Origin: Lentihominibacter excrementipullorum
GTDB taxonomy: Bacteria; Bacillota; Clostridia; Peptostreptococcales; Anaerovoracaceae
DNA: 15,422 bases
Direction: 5' to 3'
Assembly (NCBI GenBank): GCA_018713975.1
Contig: DVOB01000104.1
Span: forward strand, 1-15,422
The position numbers were made by a program, and so were the translations under genes. The notes beneath the pieces were generated by a model. It had not been told where the DNA came from, did no database searches, and saw only the letters and a list, made by a program, of their open reading frames with translations. How positions within the stretch are numbered: the first letter of the stretch is position 1; each line of letters starts with the position of its first letter. Below are positions 1 to 7,851 of this stretch, in pieces.

Positions 1-7
1 CTATCTC

Positions 8-1186
8 TTATTTCAAATGTTTTCTCCTGAATACCTGATCCGACTCCAACAGTTCCACGATCCTGTTCATAGTGCCCGGATCCCGCATAGATTCCATAAG
101 CAGCCGCTTTTCCTTCATTTCCTCGGAAAGAGCCTTCTCGCCTTTTGTTCTGAAATGCTTCCCATATGACGATATCAGCATGTTCTGTGAAAAATCACCT
201 GCCGCCAGCGCGTCTGTCGCCGCCTCAGCAGCAGCCTTAGCTGAGTCTGCGGCCGGAGAAAGTCCGTCGTGGGAGAGTGGGGTCATCAGGGCTGCCGCAT
301 CGCCGATGACCATGAATCCATGGCCCGCTTTATGTATTCCGCAGCTCATATCGCTTATCCTTCCTCCCTGCCACGGGCTGATGATTGAAGCGCCTTCAAA
401 CATGGCGGCCATCTCAGGACGGCTTTCCAGCCATCGGCTGAAGCACCGTTCTATGTCGACGCTCTCGTATTCCTCTCTTCCATTTATCAGCATCCCAACG
501 TTGCATATCCCATGCCGGACACCTTCTTTTCCCACGGGGATGATCCAGAAATATCCTGTTCCCAACAGCGAAGAAAAGCCTATGACACCATAGGCGTCAT
601 ACTGGCCCTTCGCCAACGCCCGGTCCAGCCTGACACCCGTGAAATAGGCGCGTCTGCCTATCCACATGCTGCCCGCCTCCTCTTTCACGACACCCGCAGC
701 TGCGGCCAGCGTCGAAAACGCTCCGTCGGCGCCTATGGTCAGCTTACTTCTGACAGATATCTCTTCACCTCTGTATACGGCCTTCACACCTCTGACTGTC
801 CCCTGCTCTGTCAGCACGTCAGTCACAGTACATCCCTGCTTCACTTCAGCCCCCAGTGATATGGCCGTATCGACCAGAAGACTGTCCACATCTCGTCTGG
901 GAGCGCAATAGCATTCGAAAGGGATCGTGGTGGTATGGCCATCGTCACTGATGAGCTTCAATCTCCTGACGCACGTACTCATGGCGTCCAGATCTCCGGC
1001 TATCCCCAACGCTTCAACATGACTGACGAAGCCTTCTCTCAACACGTCTCCGCACGCCTTTTCCCGTGGAAATATATCTCTTTCCAGCAGCAGTACATCT
1101 ATTCCGGCTTTGGCCAGATAAGCGGCGCACAGCGCTCCGGAAGGTCCTGCCCCAACTATGGTAACTTCTCTCTCAAAAACCGTCAT
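8..1186 (-). CDS. Geranylgeranyl reductase-family FAD-dependent oxidoreductase
   Basis: The 392-residue protein is a soluble flavoprotein of the geranylgeranyl reductase/PHBH-like superfamily. The FAD-binding GAGPSG lies at residues 12-17, followed by an acidic strand end (LLER). A family-type FPREKACGD segment is at 39-47, an RRDVDSLL segment at 97-104, IGADGAFS at 151-158, and the second FAD motif GDAAALMTP at 295-303. Known members reduce isoprenoid double bonds or oxidise/reduce quinone-like and other lipophilic substrates; the substrate here cannot be read from sequence. The usual small residues after the GD motif are replaced by SHDG. The ATG is preceded by GGAGG and overlaps the stop of the upstream double flavoprotein gene as ATGA, so the two are probably translationally coupled. 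That partner carries ferredoxin motifs and could be its electron donor (inference). The stop lies seven bases from the window edge, so no terminator is visible. Confidence 0.85.
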   Translation of the reverse strand: MTVFEREVTIVGAGPSGALCAAYLAKAGIDVLLLERDIFPREKACGDVLREGFVSHVEALGIAGDLDAMSTCVRRLKLISDDGHTTTIPFECYCAPRRDVDSLLVDTAISLGAEVKQGCTVTDVLTEQGTVRGVKAVYRGEEISVRSKLTIGADGAFSTLAAAAGVVKEEAGSMWIGRRAYFTGVRLDRALAKGQYDAYGVIGFSSLLGTGYFWIIPVGKEGVRHGICNVGMLINGREEYESVDIERCFSRWLESRPEMAAMFEGASIISPWQGGRISDMSCGIHKAGHGFMVIGDAAALMTPLSHDGLSPAADSAKAAAEAATDALAAGDFSQNMLISSYGKHFRTKGEKALSEEMKEKRLLMESMRDPGTMNRIVELLESDQVFRRKHLK

Positions 1187-4002
1187 GACCGAACCTCCTC
1201 TTCTCCCGCCGTTGCTACAGCCTTAAAGGTGATCGCCCTTACAGGGCATACTTCCGCGCACACGCCGCACCCTATACAACGTCCGGCCGTTTCCCCGCAG
1301 TAACCGCATTCCATGCACCTGGACGCTTCCGCTTCAGCTCTGTACTTATCCAAAGGTCTCCTGCCCACCTCCATCTGTCCGTTTCCGGCGGCTCCTCGCC
1401 CTTCGAATATCTCATACTTCACCGACGCGCCGGTGAGAGGGGCTTCCGCTTCCCTGAGTTTTCCCACCGCCCTGAATTCTCCCGATTCCATGAACGTTTT
1501 GACAGCGGCCGCACCGGCGTGACCCGCTTCCACAGACGTCATATCAAAATCGCCTATCGCAAATACTCCGTAGATGCTGGTGATCAATTTATCATCTGTC
1601 TGGATATAACCTCTGTCATCCATATCCAGATCAGGATTAGCAGTGGCGACAGCCGCCGTGTCAGGGCTCTGCGTCCCTCCCAGCACCAGCGTATCGCACG
1701 TTATATCCAGCATCATGTTCTTTTCCTTTATCCTGCACTTCACACCTGTAAGCCTGCCGTTCTGAGCTTCTATCTCCACCGGCTCAGCCCCTGTTACCAG
1801 GTGGACACCTTCATCGAGGGTTGCCGCCACAGATGCCACGCTTGCTTTCAGCTTTCCCTTGCTCATAGGCGACAACACCGTGACCTGCTGACAAAACTGC
1901 TTTAAAAGCCTAGCTGTATCAAAAGCAAGCTCATCGTATCCGGCGACGATGACCTGCTTGCCCACGTCAGCAACTCGTTCATTGTCGAGCAGCTTTCCCA
2001 TCAGCGAGACTATCTCAAAAACTCCGCAGCAACGGACATTTTTCATCGGAGGTCTCCTGCCGGTGCTCTCACCGATGGCGAAAAGCACTGCTTCATATCC
2101 CATGGAAAACAGTCCCTTGACGTTGGGGAAGGCTCCTGCCGCAACTCCATATACCACATCGATGCCGGCATCGCTTATCTTTTTCGTTTCCCTGTCCAGA
2201 AGCTCTTTATCCACACGTTTGCAGGACGCCAGCCACCGATAGCTGCCGCCCAGAGCATGCTCCTTTTCCAATATAGTCGGAGCATACCCCTCTCCGGCCA
2301 GATCCAGAGCCGCGGTCATCCCCGCGATGCCGCCTCCTATGACCGCTATCTTTCTCTTAGGTCTTCCGTCCTCATCCAGCTGAGAAAACCTCTCGAGCTC
2401 TTTTCCTATCCCCGCTGCCCGAAGCAACGGCATGATATCTTCTGTATGATCAACGGTGCCGTTTATCCTATCCTCATCCGTCACCGCATCCTCTGTCTGA
2501 GGGATCATATCCCTTACATTTTCCGCATATATGATGGCGCTGTCCGGAGCGTTCTTCACTGCCGTTTTTCTCTTCGGGAAAAAGTTTTCTCTGAGGGTCC
2601 TGTCTATCTCCGCAGCGGCAGCTTTTCCGGATGCCATCGCCTCCGCTACCGACCCACACTGGCCGATAGCGTCTCCGCACGCAAATATCATATCCTTGTT
2701 AGTCCTGTATCTCTCATCGACCCGCACTCTGCCTCCCGGATGAGTCTCCATGTTCCCCAGCTCCGACGCGGCACATCTGCGTCCGTCAGCAAATATCACC
2801 GTATCACAGAACAGATTGGTCTCGCTTCCTTTGATTATCTGCAGCTTTCTCATTCCATTGCCGTCCATGGTATATCCGGCTTTTACCAGTTCCACCGCCT
2901 TGACTTGGCCGCCTTCGCTTATTATCTGCTTAGCGACAGCTCCGGTTCTCAGATCTATACCTTCTCCGACCATGGCCTGGAAGCTTCCTTCACTCATTTC
3001 CGGCTCATCATCACTTTCCACCACAGCACAAGTGACGATTTTCCCCATTCTCCTCAAGAGTCTGGCCGTATTTACCACCAGACGCCCACGTCCGATGACC
3101 GCGATACGTTCGCCCAGCTGGATCCCTTCGTCCTCACCGCCGTTGATCTGACGCATCACCCTCACCGCGTCATATATCCCCTGTGCGTCTCCACCAGGTA
3201 TCTGCGGCGTCATTCCTTCCGAGGCTCCGACAGCTATCAGGCAGGCCGCGAATCCCTGGCCGCGAAGATCTTCCAGCGTATGATCCCGTCCTATCTCATA
3301 TCCGCATCTTATCTCCACACCGGCGGCAGCGATACGCCCGGTCTCTGCCGTCAGCTTTTCTCTGCTGAGCCTGAAATCCGGCACTCCCCATCTGAGAGCG
3401 CCACCTGGGCTTCCATCCTTTTCGAACACTGTTACACCGTATCCTGCTCCGGAAAGCCGGAAGGCTGCCGCCAACCCGGCCGGGCCGCCTCCTATGATGG
3501 CTACTTCGCTGTCAAAACGCCTTACGTGCTTCGGCATTGTTTCCCCGACGCTGTTGAGAACATACCCCTCCAGCCCTCTCATGTTGAGAGGCTCATCTAT
3601 CAGTCTTCCTCGCGCGCACTGATCGCCGCACGGGTTTTCACAGAGCGACGCACAGACCCACGGCATAGGGTTTTTCTCTTCTATCATCTCCCTCGCGCTT
3701 TCCACATCCCCGGACTTCACCAGAGAGGCTATCGCCTGAGGGACGATGCCCAGCGGACAGCTCTCCCTGCAGCCTGTCTCAACAGCCATTCTTCTGGCTT
3801 CCCTGAATGACACGGCGGATTCCCCGCCTACTGCAGCGCTCGCTCCACGCCAACTCCCTCTTGGAAACAACCGGCAGACCGTCCTGCGATACTCGTCGAT
3901 AGCTCCAGTCGGACATATTTCCCCACACTTTCCACAGTTCATACACAGCCTATCGTCGATCGACGCTTCAGCCTTTTTATCTACAGTCAAATCAAATCTC
4001 AT
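1183..4002 (-). CDS. Double GltD-like FAD oxidoreductase with N- and C-terminal ferredoxin motifs
   Basis: The product has 939 residues. An N-terminal ferredoxin-type motif has Cys 20, 23, 26 and 30. Next comes the Cys-rich segment typical of the glutamate synthase small subunit N-terminus (Cys 78, 82, 117, 121, 125, 129). Flavin module 1 has FAD motif IIGGGPAGLAAA at 169-180, a second nucleotide-binding site VIGRGRLVV near 302-310, and closing FAD motif FACGDAIGQCGSVAEA at 440-455. Flavin module 2 has VIGGGIAGMTAA at 554-565, a degenerate second site VAGYDELAFDTAR at 686-698, and FAIGDFDMTSVEAGHAG at 814-830. C-terminal cysteines 896, 899, 902, 909, 912, 915 and 919 form at least one 4Fe-4S site. 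GltD-type subunits use one such flavin module to move electrons between NAD(P)H and Fe-S clusters; two in tandem make this protein about twice the usual length. The ATG has GGGAGG seven bases upstream. The gene lies 24 bases after the small gene and overlaps the reductase gene by four. Its electron donor and acceptor are unknown. Confidence 0.88.
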   Translation of the reverse strand: MRFDLTVDKKAEASIDDRLCMNCGKCGEICPTGAIDEYRRTVCRLFPRGSWRGASAAVGGESAVSFREARRMAVETGCRESCPLGIVPQAIASLVKSGDVESAREMIEEKNPMPWVCASLCENPCGDQCARGRLIDEPLNMRGLEGYVLNSVGETMPKHVRRFDSEVAIIGGGPAGLAAAFRLSGAGYGVTVFEKDGSPGGALRWGVPDFRLSREKLTAETGRIAAAGVEIRCGYEIGRDHTLEDLRGQGFAACLIAVGASEGMTPQIPGGDAQGIYDAVRVMRQINGGEDEGIQLGERIAVIGRGRLVVNTARLLRRMGKIVTCAVVESDDEPEMSEGSFQAMVGEGIDLRTGAVAKQIISEGGQVKAVELVKAGYTMDGNGMRKLQIIKGSETNLFCDTVIFADGRRCAASELGNMETHPGGRVRVDERYRTNKDMIFACGDAIGQCGSVAEAMASGKAAAAEIDRTLRENFFPKRKTAVKNAPDSAIIYAENVRDMIPQTEDAVTDEDRINGTVDHTEDIMPLLRAAGIGKELERFSQLDEDGRPKRKIAVIGGGIAGMTAALDLAGEGYAPTILEKEHALGGSYRWLASCKRVDKELLDRETKKISDAGIDVVYGVAAGAFPNVKGLFSMGYEAVLFAIGESTGRRPPMKNVRCCGVFEIVSLMGKLLDNERVADVGKQVIVAGYDELAFDTARLLKQFCQQVTVLSPMSKGKLKASVASVAATLDEGVHLVTGAEPVEIEAQNGRLTGVKCRIKEKNMMLDITCDTLVLGGTQSPDTAAVATANPDLDMDDRGYIQTDDKLITSIYGVFAIGDFDMTSVEAGHAGAAAVKTFMESGEFRAVGKLREAEAPLTGASVKYEIFEGRGAAGNGQMEVGRRPLDKYRAEAEASRCMECGYCGETAGRCIGCGVCAEVCPVRAITFKAVATAGEEEVRS

Positions 4003-4026
4003 GGCATCCTCCCAATGAAGGCGCTG

Positions 4027-4401
4027 TTACACGATTTCCAGCGCAGCCAGCTCGTCGCTCAGCTCCGAGCACATTTCCTCCGGCAGTATATCTCTCATCA
4101 TATCGGCTGTCTCCTCTGATGTCACGGACTGCAGCCCATGCTCTTCCAGCCATCTTTTACAGAGTCTGATGAATCCGTAATCCATCAGTCCGTTCCACTT
4201 GAAGTTCACATCTCGCTGAGCCATGATAAAGATCAGACCGGCCGTTCCTACCCATTGTATCTGGCTGCTGAGATATTTCATCTCAGGGCTGTCGGCATAT
4301 CTGTTGTCAAATTCCTCCCTCACGCTGACTATCTGCTTTTCTATGGCTCTGAGACGCTTCTGGCCTTTTCGCCCTTCATAAACACCCTGTCCCTCAGACA
4401 T
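4027..4401 (-). CDS. Conserved-looking small protein of unknown function, first gene of the flavoprotein operon
   Basis: The 124-residue protein is one I do not recognise. It starts with a basic, probably helical segment (KGQKRLRAIEKQIVSVREEF, residues 13-32). A short hydrophobic stretch follows (GTAGLIFIMA, about 52-61), too short and too interrupted for a confident membrane helix. A region rich in Trp and aromatics (FKWNGLMDYGFIRLCKRW, about 67-84) and an acidic C-terminus ending DELAALEIV complete it. There is no Cys cluster or nucleotide-binding motif. The start has a near-ideal site, AAAGGAGG, seven bases before the ATG, and a good promoter just upstream. It is 24 bases ahead of the double flavoprotein gene and almost certainly co-transcribed, so it may be an accessory or assembly subunit of that redox system; this rests on position only. 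Confidence 0.75.
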   Translation of the reverse strand: MSEGQGVYEGRKGQKRLRAIEKQIVSVREEFDNRYADSPEMKYLSSQIQWVGTAGLIFIMAQRDVNFKWNGLMDYGFIRLCKRWLEEHGLQSVTSEETADMMRDILPEEMCSELSDELAALEIV

Positions 4402-4425
4402 CGCGGCACCTCCTTTGATTTTTTA

Positions 4426-4455
4426 ATTATATCATGGCTTTAGCGCCCGGCACAA
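4426..4455 (-). promoter_or_regulatory. Sigma-A-type promoter of the flavoprotein operon
   Basis: Read on the minus strand there is a perfect -10 TATAAT (4426-4431) preceded by TGA, an extended -10 feature. A -35-like TTGTGC lies at 4450-4455, with an 18-base spacer. Transcription would start near 4419, about 15-20 bases before the ATG at 4401, leaving room for little more than the ribosome binding site. It lies in the gap after the cysteine desulfurase gene, so the three downstream genes can be expressed independently of it. Confidence 0.7.
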
Positions 4456-4502
4456 CATGAACCCCTTATTTACCACTTCCTTCCCGCGCTTTCCCGCATC
4501 CT

Positions 4503-5696
4503 TCAGCTTCCGACGTTATCCTCCGGCGCCCCGGTCTGACATCGGCTTTGCTCCATCGCCTGTGAGCTTATCTCCTTTATGGCCGCCACTGCCGCATCTA
4601 TCTCATTCTCCGTCGTGTAAATCCCGGGACATATCCTGACACAGCCTATATCGCCCGTCCCTATGGTATCGTGAGCGCATCCGCTGCAGTGGAACCCGGC
4701 CCGCACCGCGATCCCATACCTCCTGTCGAGGATATCGGCGACCTCCTCGCAATCCATCCCATCGATATTGATGGCCACCACCGCTGTCTTCTCCCCCGCA
4801 TCTTCCGGCCCATAAATGCTGACGCCGTCCACCCCGGCAAGGGCTTTTCCCAGCCGCTCAGTCAAGTGTCTTTCATACTCTTCTATAGCGCTGATACCCA
4901 TGCGCTGTACTACACGCGCGCCTTCACCCAGAGCGATGATCCCCGGGCTGTTTACAGTCCCCGCTTCATATCCTTCAGGAAACTCCATCGGCTGTTCCCG
5001 CTCTCTGGAGCGGGTCCCCGTACCGCCCTCCATCAATGGCCGCAGCTTCAGTCCCTTCCTCACATAAAGAGCCCCTGTTCCCTGAGGCCCCAGCAATCCT
5101 TTATGCCCGGGAACCGCCAATACATCTATATGTTGTTTCTTCACGTCGATCTCCATATGCCCCGCGCCCTGAGCTCCATCTACCAAAAATATCAGACCAT
5201 GCCTCAGCGCTACACGGCCCGCTTCCTCCAGTGGCATCTTTGTCCCTGTCACATTGGATGCTGCCGTCATGACTATCATCCGTGTCTCCGGCCTGATAGC
5301 TTTTTTCATCTCATCCACATGGAGCCGTCCCTGCATATCGCATCCGACCATCGTGTAACTGACGCCTTTACAGCTCAGCTGATGCAACGGCCGTATCACA
5401 GAATTGTGTTCCATAGACGTGGTTATCACGTGATCTCCCGGCCTCAGCAGCCCTTTGAGAGCCAGATTCAGCGATTCCGTGCAGTTCTTCGTGAATACTA
5501 TCCTTGCCGGATCTTCTATGGAAAAAAGCTCAGCTATGGAATCCCTTGCCCGGAACACTCCTTCGGCTGTCCTGGCTGCCATGGCATGCCCTGCTCTGCC
5601 GGGATTCGCGCAGTAATCCGTAACTGCGGTCACGATGGCTTCCGTCACCTCAGGCGGTTTCGGAAAGGATGTAGCTCCGTTATCAAGATATATCAT
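4503..5696 (-). CDS. Cysteine desulfurase-family class V aminotransferase
   Basis: The 397-residue PLP enzyme would remove sulfur (or selenium) from cysteine-type substrates. It opens with IYLDNGATSFPKP, typical of the family. The PLP-stacking His is H97 in SMEHNSV, the PLP-binding Asp and Gln are D173 and Q176 in VDGAQGAGH, and the Schiff-base lysine is K199 in PGHKG. The catalytic loop is RAGFHCSGCAH (331-341) with C337 as the expected persulfide cysteine. Three more cysteines (340, 352, 356) sit nearby where relatives usually have non-Cys residues. The frame is open back to 5855, but I chose 5696 because GGAGGTG lies five bases before that ATG, the family N-terminus begins there, and the longer version would run through a terminator. 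No partner such as an IscU scaffold is adjacent. It could serve Fe-S assembly, selenium metabolism or thio-modification; the sequence does not decide. Confidence 0.88.
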   Translation of the reverse strand: MIYLDNGATSFPKPPEVTEAIVTAVTDYCANPGRAGHAMAARTAEGVFRARDSIAELFSIEDPARIVFTKNCTESLNLALKGLLRPGDHVITTSMEHNSVIRPLHQLSCKGVSYTMVGCDMQGRLHVDEMKKAIRPETRMIVMTAASNVTGTKMPLEEAGRVALRHGLIFLVDGAQGAGHMEIDVKKQHIDVLAVPGHKGLLGPQGTGALYVRKGLKLRPLMEGGTGTRSREREQPMEFPEGYEAGTVNSPGIIALGEGARVVQRMGISAIEEYERHLTERLGKALAGVDGVSIYGPEDAGEKTAVVAINIDGMDCEEVADILDRRYGIAVRAGFHCSGCAHDTIGTGDIGCVRICPGIYTTENEIDAAVAAIKEISSQAMEQSRCQTGAPEDNVGS

Positions 5697-5701
5697 CTTC
5701 A

Positions 5702-5708
5702 CACCTCC
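5702..5708 (-). promoter_or_regulatory. Ribosome binding site deciding the cysteine desulfurase start
   Basis: On the minus strand the sequence GGAGGTG is followed by five bases and ATG at 5696. This strong site supports the 397-residue product over the longer open frame. Confidence 0.8.
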
Positions 5709-5728
5709 GCATAACAGGGGAAAGCATC

Positions 5729-5756
5729 CCCGTGGATATTTATCCCGTGGATATTT
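5729..5756. repeat. Short tandem repeat in the cysteine desulfurase leader
   Basis: The 13-mer CCCGTGGATATTT occurs at 5729-5741 and again at 5744-5756, a period of 15 bases. It lies between the preceding terminator and the ribosome binding site of the cysteine desulfurase gene. This is where a promoter or operator for that gene should be, but I see no convincing -35/-10 pair. It could be two copies of a regulator site or a chance duplication. Confidence 0.6.
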
Positions 5757-5767
5757 CCCCACATCAC

Positions 5768-5813
5768 AAAAAATACAGGCTATGGATATCAATTCGTATC
5801 CGTAACCTGTATT
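5768..5813 (-). terminator. Intrinsic terminator after the DUF362 gene
   Basis: On the minus strand an interrupted palindrome covers 5772-5813. The arms are 17 bases, beginning AATACAGG and ending CCTGTATT, and pair at 16 of 17 positions including one G-U, around an eight-base loop. A run of six T follows (5768-5773). It starts about 30 bases after the DUF362 stop codon, which fits the end of the DUF218-DUF362 transcript. It also separates that unit from the cysteine desulfurase gene. Confidence 0.8.
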
Positions 5814-5842
5814 ATGTATATGCTCCGTCACGCCGTCGCGCC

Positions 5843-7057
5843 TCATATTCTCCATTTCCTGTCGGCTATCCTGGCCAGCAGCGATTTCCTGACTGTGATA
5901 GCCTCCTCAGGGCACATTTCCTGGCAGCAGTAGCATTTTATACACTTGTCGTAATCGTAGACCGCCACGCTGCCGCGACCCTTCCCTGCCCCTTCTTCGA
6001 TGCGGATCGCTTTTCCTTCCACAGGGCATACGCTTGCACACACGCCGCACCCTATACAGCGCTCCTGCCTGACGACAGGCTTCTTCTCAAGCAATGGAGC
6101 CAGGAACCTGACAGGCCTGAGCGCTCCTCTGTATTCCGTTCCCCGCTGCACGTTGAAATCCTTATCTCCGTAGATCGCCGACGCTTCCTCTGCTGTGATC
6201 GTGCCGTCCTCTGTCACGACACACAGCTCTTTCCACGTGCCGACACCCTGCTCCATACCGCTGACGTTAGTGGGTACCAATTCCGGCCTCAGATGGACCA
6301 AATGACAAAACACCGCGTCCATCGCTACCGGGTCGGTCGCCGCCATGATGACATTCATCGCTTTGGGGCTGCCGGATCTCGGGCCATTTCCCTCCATAGC
6401 TGTCACGCCATCCATTATATGGAGCCTGGGCTTCACAAGATTGTTCAGATCCGCCGTCATCTTGGCAAACACTTCCGCCGTAGCGAACCTGGCATGGGAA
6501 GCACCTTTGTTGATACCGAAGACACAGCCGAAAGTGTTCTTGACTGCCCCTGTTATCCGTTCCAGCTGATGAGTCTTCATCTTACAGATATTTATCACCG
6601 CGTCAGCGTTTATTATCTCATCACACAACACGAAGCTGTCAGCCACTCTCCCGTCAGGGAATTCCACCTGGGTACCGCTTTCGAATTGCCCCAGAGGGAT
6701 GCCAAGATCGTCAGCAACAGCTTTGATACCACAGCCTTCTGCCACCGATCCCACTTTTATCATGGGATTCCCTGGTGAATCCCCGTATCTCAGATCATCG
6801 AAGCCGCTTTCCCTCAGAAGTCTCCCAACTGCGCCAAATACGGCAGGATGTGTGGTACATGCCTTATCCGGGTCTGTCTTTGCCAGCATATTAGGCTTGA
6901 GGACTATGGAACTTGCTTTCGTCAGCGGGTCTTCTCCCGAAGAAAGGATCTCTTCCAGACCTCCCAGCAGCTCGATAGCCTTTGACACAGCTCGTTCCAC
7001 CTGCTGGCTGTCGTAGCTGTCACACCTGACCAGCGCCACTCGTCCTCTGCCGCTCAT
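5843..7057 (-). CDS. DUF362 domain protein with two C-terminal 4Fe-4S motifs
   Basis: The product is 404 residues from the ATG at 7057. The frame extends to another ATG at 7108, adding 17 residues. I prefer 7057 because AGGGG precedes it at suitable spacing and the domain core (RVALVRCDSYD) begins just after; the outer ATG has AAGGAG about 13 bases away and remains possible. DUF362 signatures are IVLKPNML, RYGDSPGNP, ICKMKTH and MDGVTAMEGNGP. The C-terminus has two ferredoxin motifs: CIGCGVCASVCPV, and CIKCYCCQEMCPEEAI, each with four cysteines, enough for two 4Fe-4S clusters. There is no signal peptide, so it is cytoplasmic. The biochemical role of DUF362 proteins is not settled; the clusters suggest electron transfer. 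It follows the DUF218 gene closely and ends at a terminator. Confidence 0.87.
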   Translation of the reverse strand: MSGRGRVALVRCDSYDSQQVERAVSKAIELLGGLEEILSSGEDPLTKASSIVLKPNMLAKTDPDKACTTHPAVFGAVGRLLRESGFDDLRYGDSPGNPMIKVGSVAEGCGIKAVADDLGIPLGQFESGTQVEFPDGRVADSFVLCDEIINADAVINICKMKTHQLERITGAVKNTFGCVFGINKGASHARFATAEVFAKMTADLNNLVKPRLHIMDGVTAMEGNGPRSGSPKAMNVIMAATDPVAMDAVFCHLVHLRPELVPTNVSGMEQGVGTWKELCVVTEDGTITAEEASAIYGDKDFNVQRGTEYRGALRPVRFLAPLLEKKPVVRQERCIGCGVCASVCPVEGKAIRIEEGAGKGRGSVAVYDYDKCIKCYCCQEMCPEEAITVRKSLLARIADRKWRI

Positions 7058-7146
7058 GCTCCCGCCCCTTTCACAGGTGCTCCTTTTGACGCTGTCTTTC
7101 GTTCCCATATCCGTCGCATATCTCCTTTACTCCATCTTTGCCCGCG

Positions 7147-7851
7147 CTATTCCGAGATAGGTATCTTATCTCCCAGGAACGTCGGCTCGGGCTTGAATAT
7201 CCATTTCACGAAATCCTTATCGCGAGCCAGCACTTCTCTTATCTCCCGCCGTTCCTGCCCTCCATAGCTGTTCTGGTCAGCGGCGGCACCTGCCGCTTCT
7301 ATCCCAAATCGATTACATCCGTATAACGCTCTGTAAAGGTGATAGGTCTGGGTGACCACCACCATACTGTCCACTCCGAAAATGTACTTGGCTCTGTACA
7401 CCGATTCGTATGTGGAAAATCCTGCGTGATCCATGAATATATCTTCTTCGGCCACGCCTGCTTCCAGCGCGTAATTCTTCATTCCCTGTACTTCATTATA
7501 CACCATCTGCCCATTATCTCCCGACAGCAGCAGCTTAGGGGCTACGCCTTTATTATACAGATCTATGGCCGTATCCAGCCTGTCCCTCAGGATAGAGCTG
7601 GGCCGGCCGTCAGCAGTGACCGAAGCTCCCAGCACCATTATGCATTCCGGCTCTATGGCAGAAAGCTCTGATACCTCCTCTTCCGTAGCCGAGTCTTCAG
7701 GAGAATCGAACACCGCTCCTATCTGACCTTCCGTAGCCTTTATGACATAGAAGTTGATGCCTATCACAAGTATCATCCCTATTATTGCTAATTTTATCAA
7801 CGCAAAGAGCACCCGCCTGAAGATGCTTCTGTTCTTTCCTCTTTCGCTCAT
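7147..7851 (-). CDS. YdcF/SanA-like DUF218 domain protein, membrane anchored
   Basis: The protein is 234 residues from the ATG at 7851. A basic N-terminus (SERGKNRSIFRR) leads into one membrane helix at about 13-36, then a DUF218 domain that would be extracytoplasmic. Domain marks are CIMVLGASVTADGRPS near 70-85, RLDTAIDLY, LLLSGDNG near 107-114, STYESVYRA and VVTQTYHLYRA. Members such as SanA and ElyC are linked to envelope functions, but the reaction of this branch is not established. The start is uncertain: the frame also opens at ATG 7884, and neither ATG has a good ribosome binding site. A TATAAT sequence lies at 7861-7866 between the two, so the inner ATG might be nearly leaderless. The gene is probably co-transcribed with the DUF362 gene that follows. 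Confidence 0.82.
   Translation of the reverse strand: MSERGKNRSIFRRVLFALIKLAIIGMILVIGINFYVIKATEGQIGAVFDSPEDSATEEEVSELSAIEPECIMVLGASVTADGRPSSILRDRLDTAIDLYNKGVAPKLLLSGDNGQMVYNEVQGMKNYALEAGVAEEDIFMDHAGFSTYESVYRAKYIFGVDSMVVVTQTYHLYRALYGCNRFGIEAAGAAADQNSYGGQERREIREVLARDKDFVKWIFKPEPTFLGDKIPISE

Noticed and set aside
2257..3810. A 517-codon plus-strand open frame inside the double flavoprotein gene
   Set aside because: It is antisense to a gene with clear motifs, is rich in Arg, His, Ser and Tyr as shadow frames are, and has no recognisable domain.
5697..5855. N-terminal extension of the cysteine desulfurase frame
   Set aside because: It would translate through an intrinsic terminator and the tandem repeat, while a strong ribosome binding site and the family start lie at 5696.
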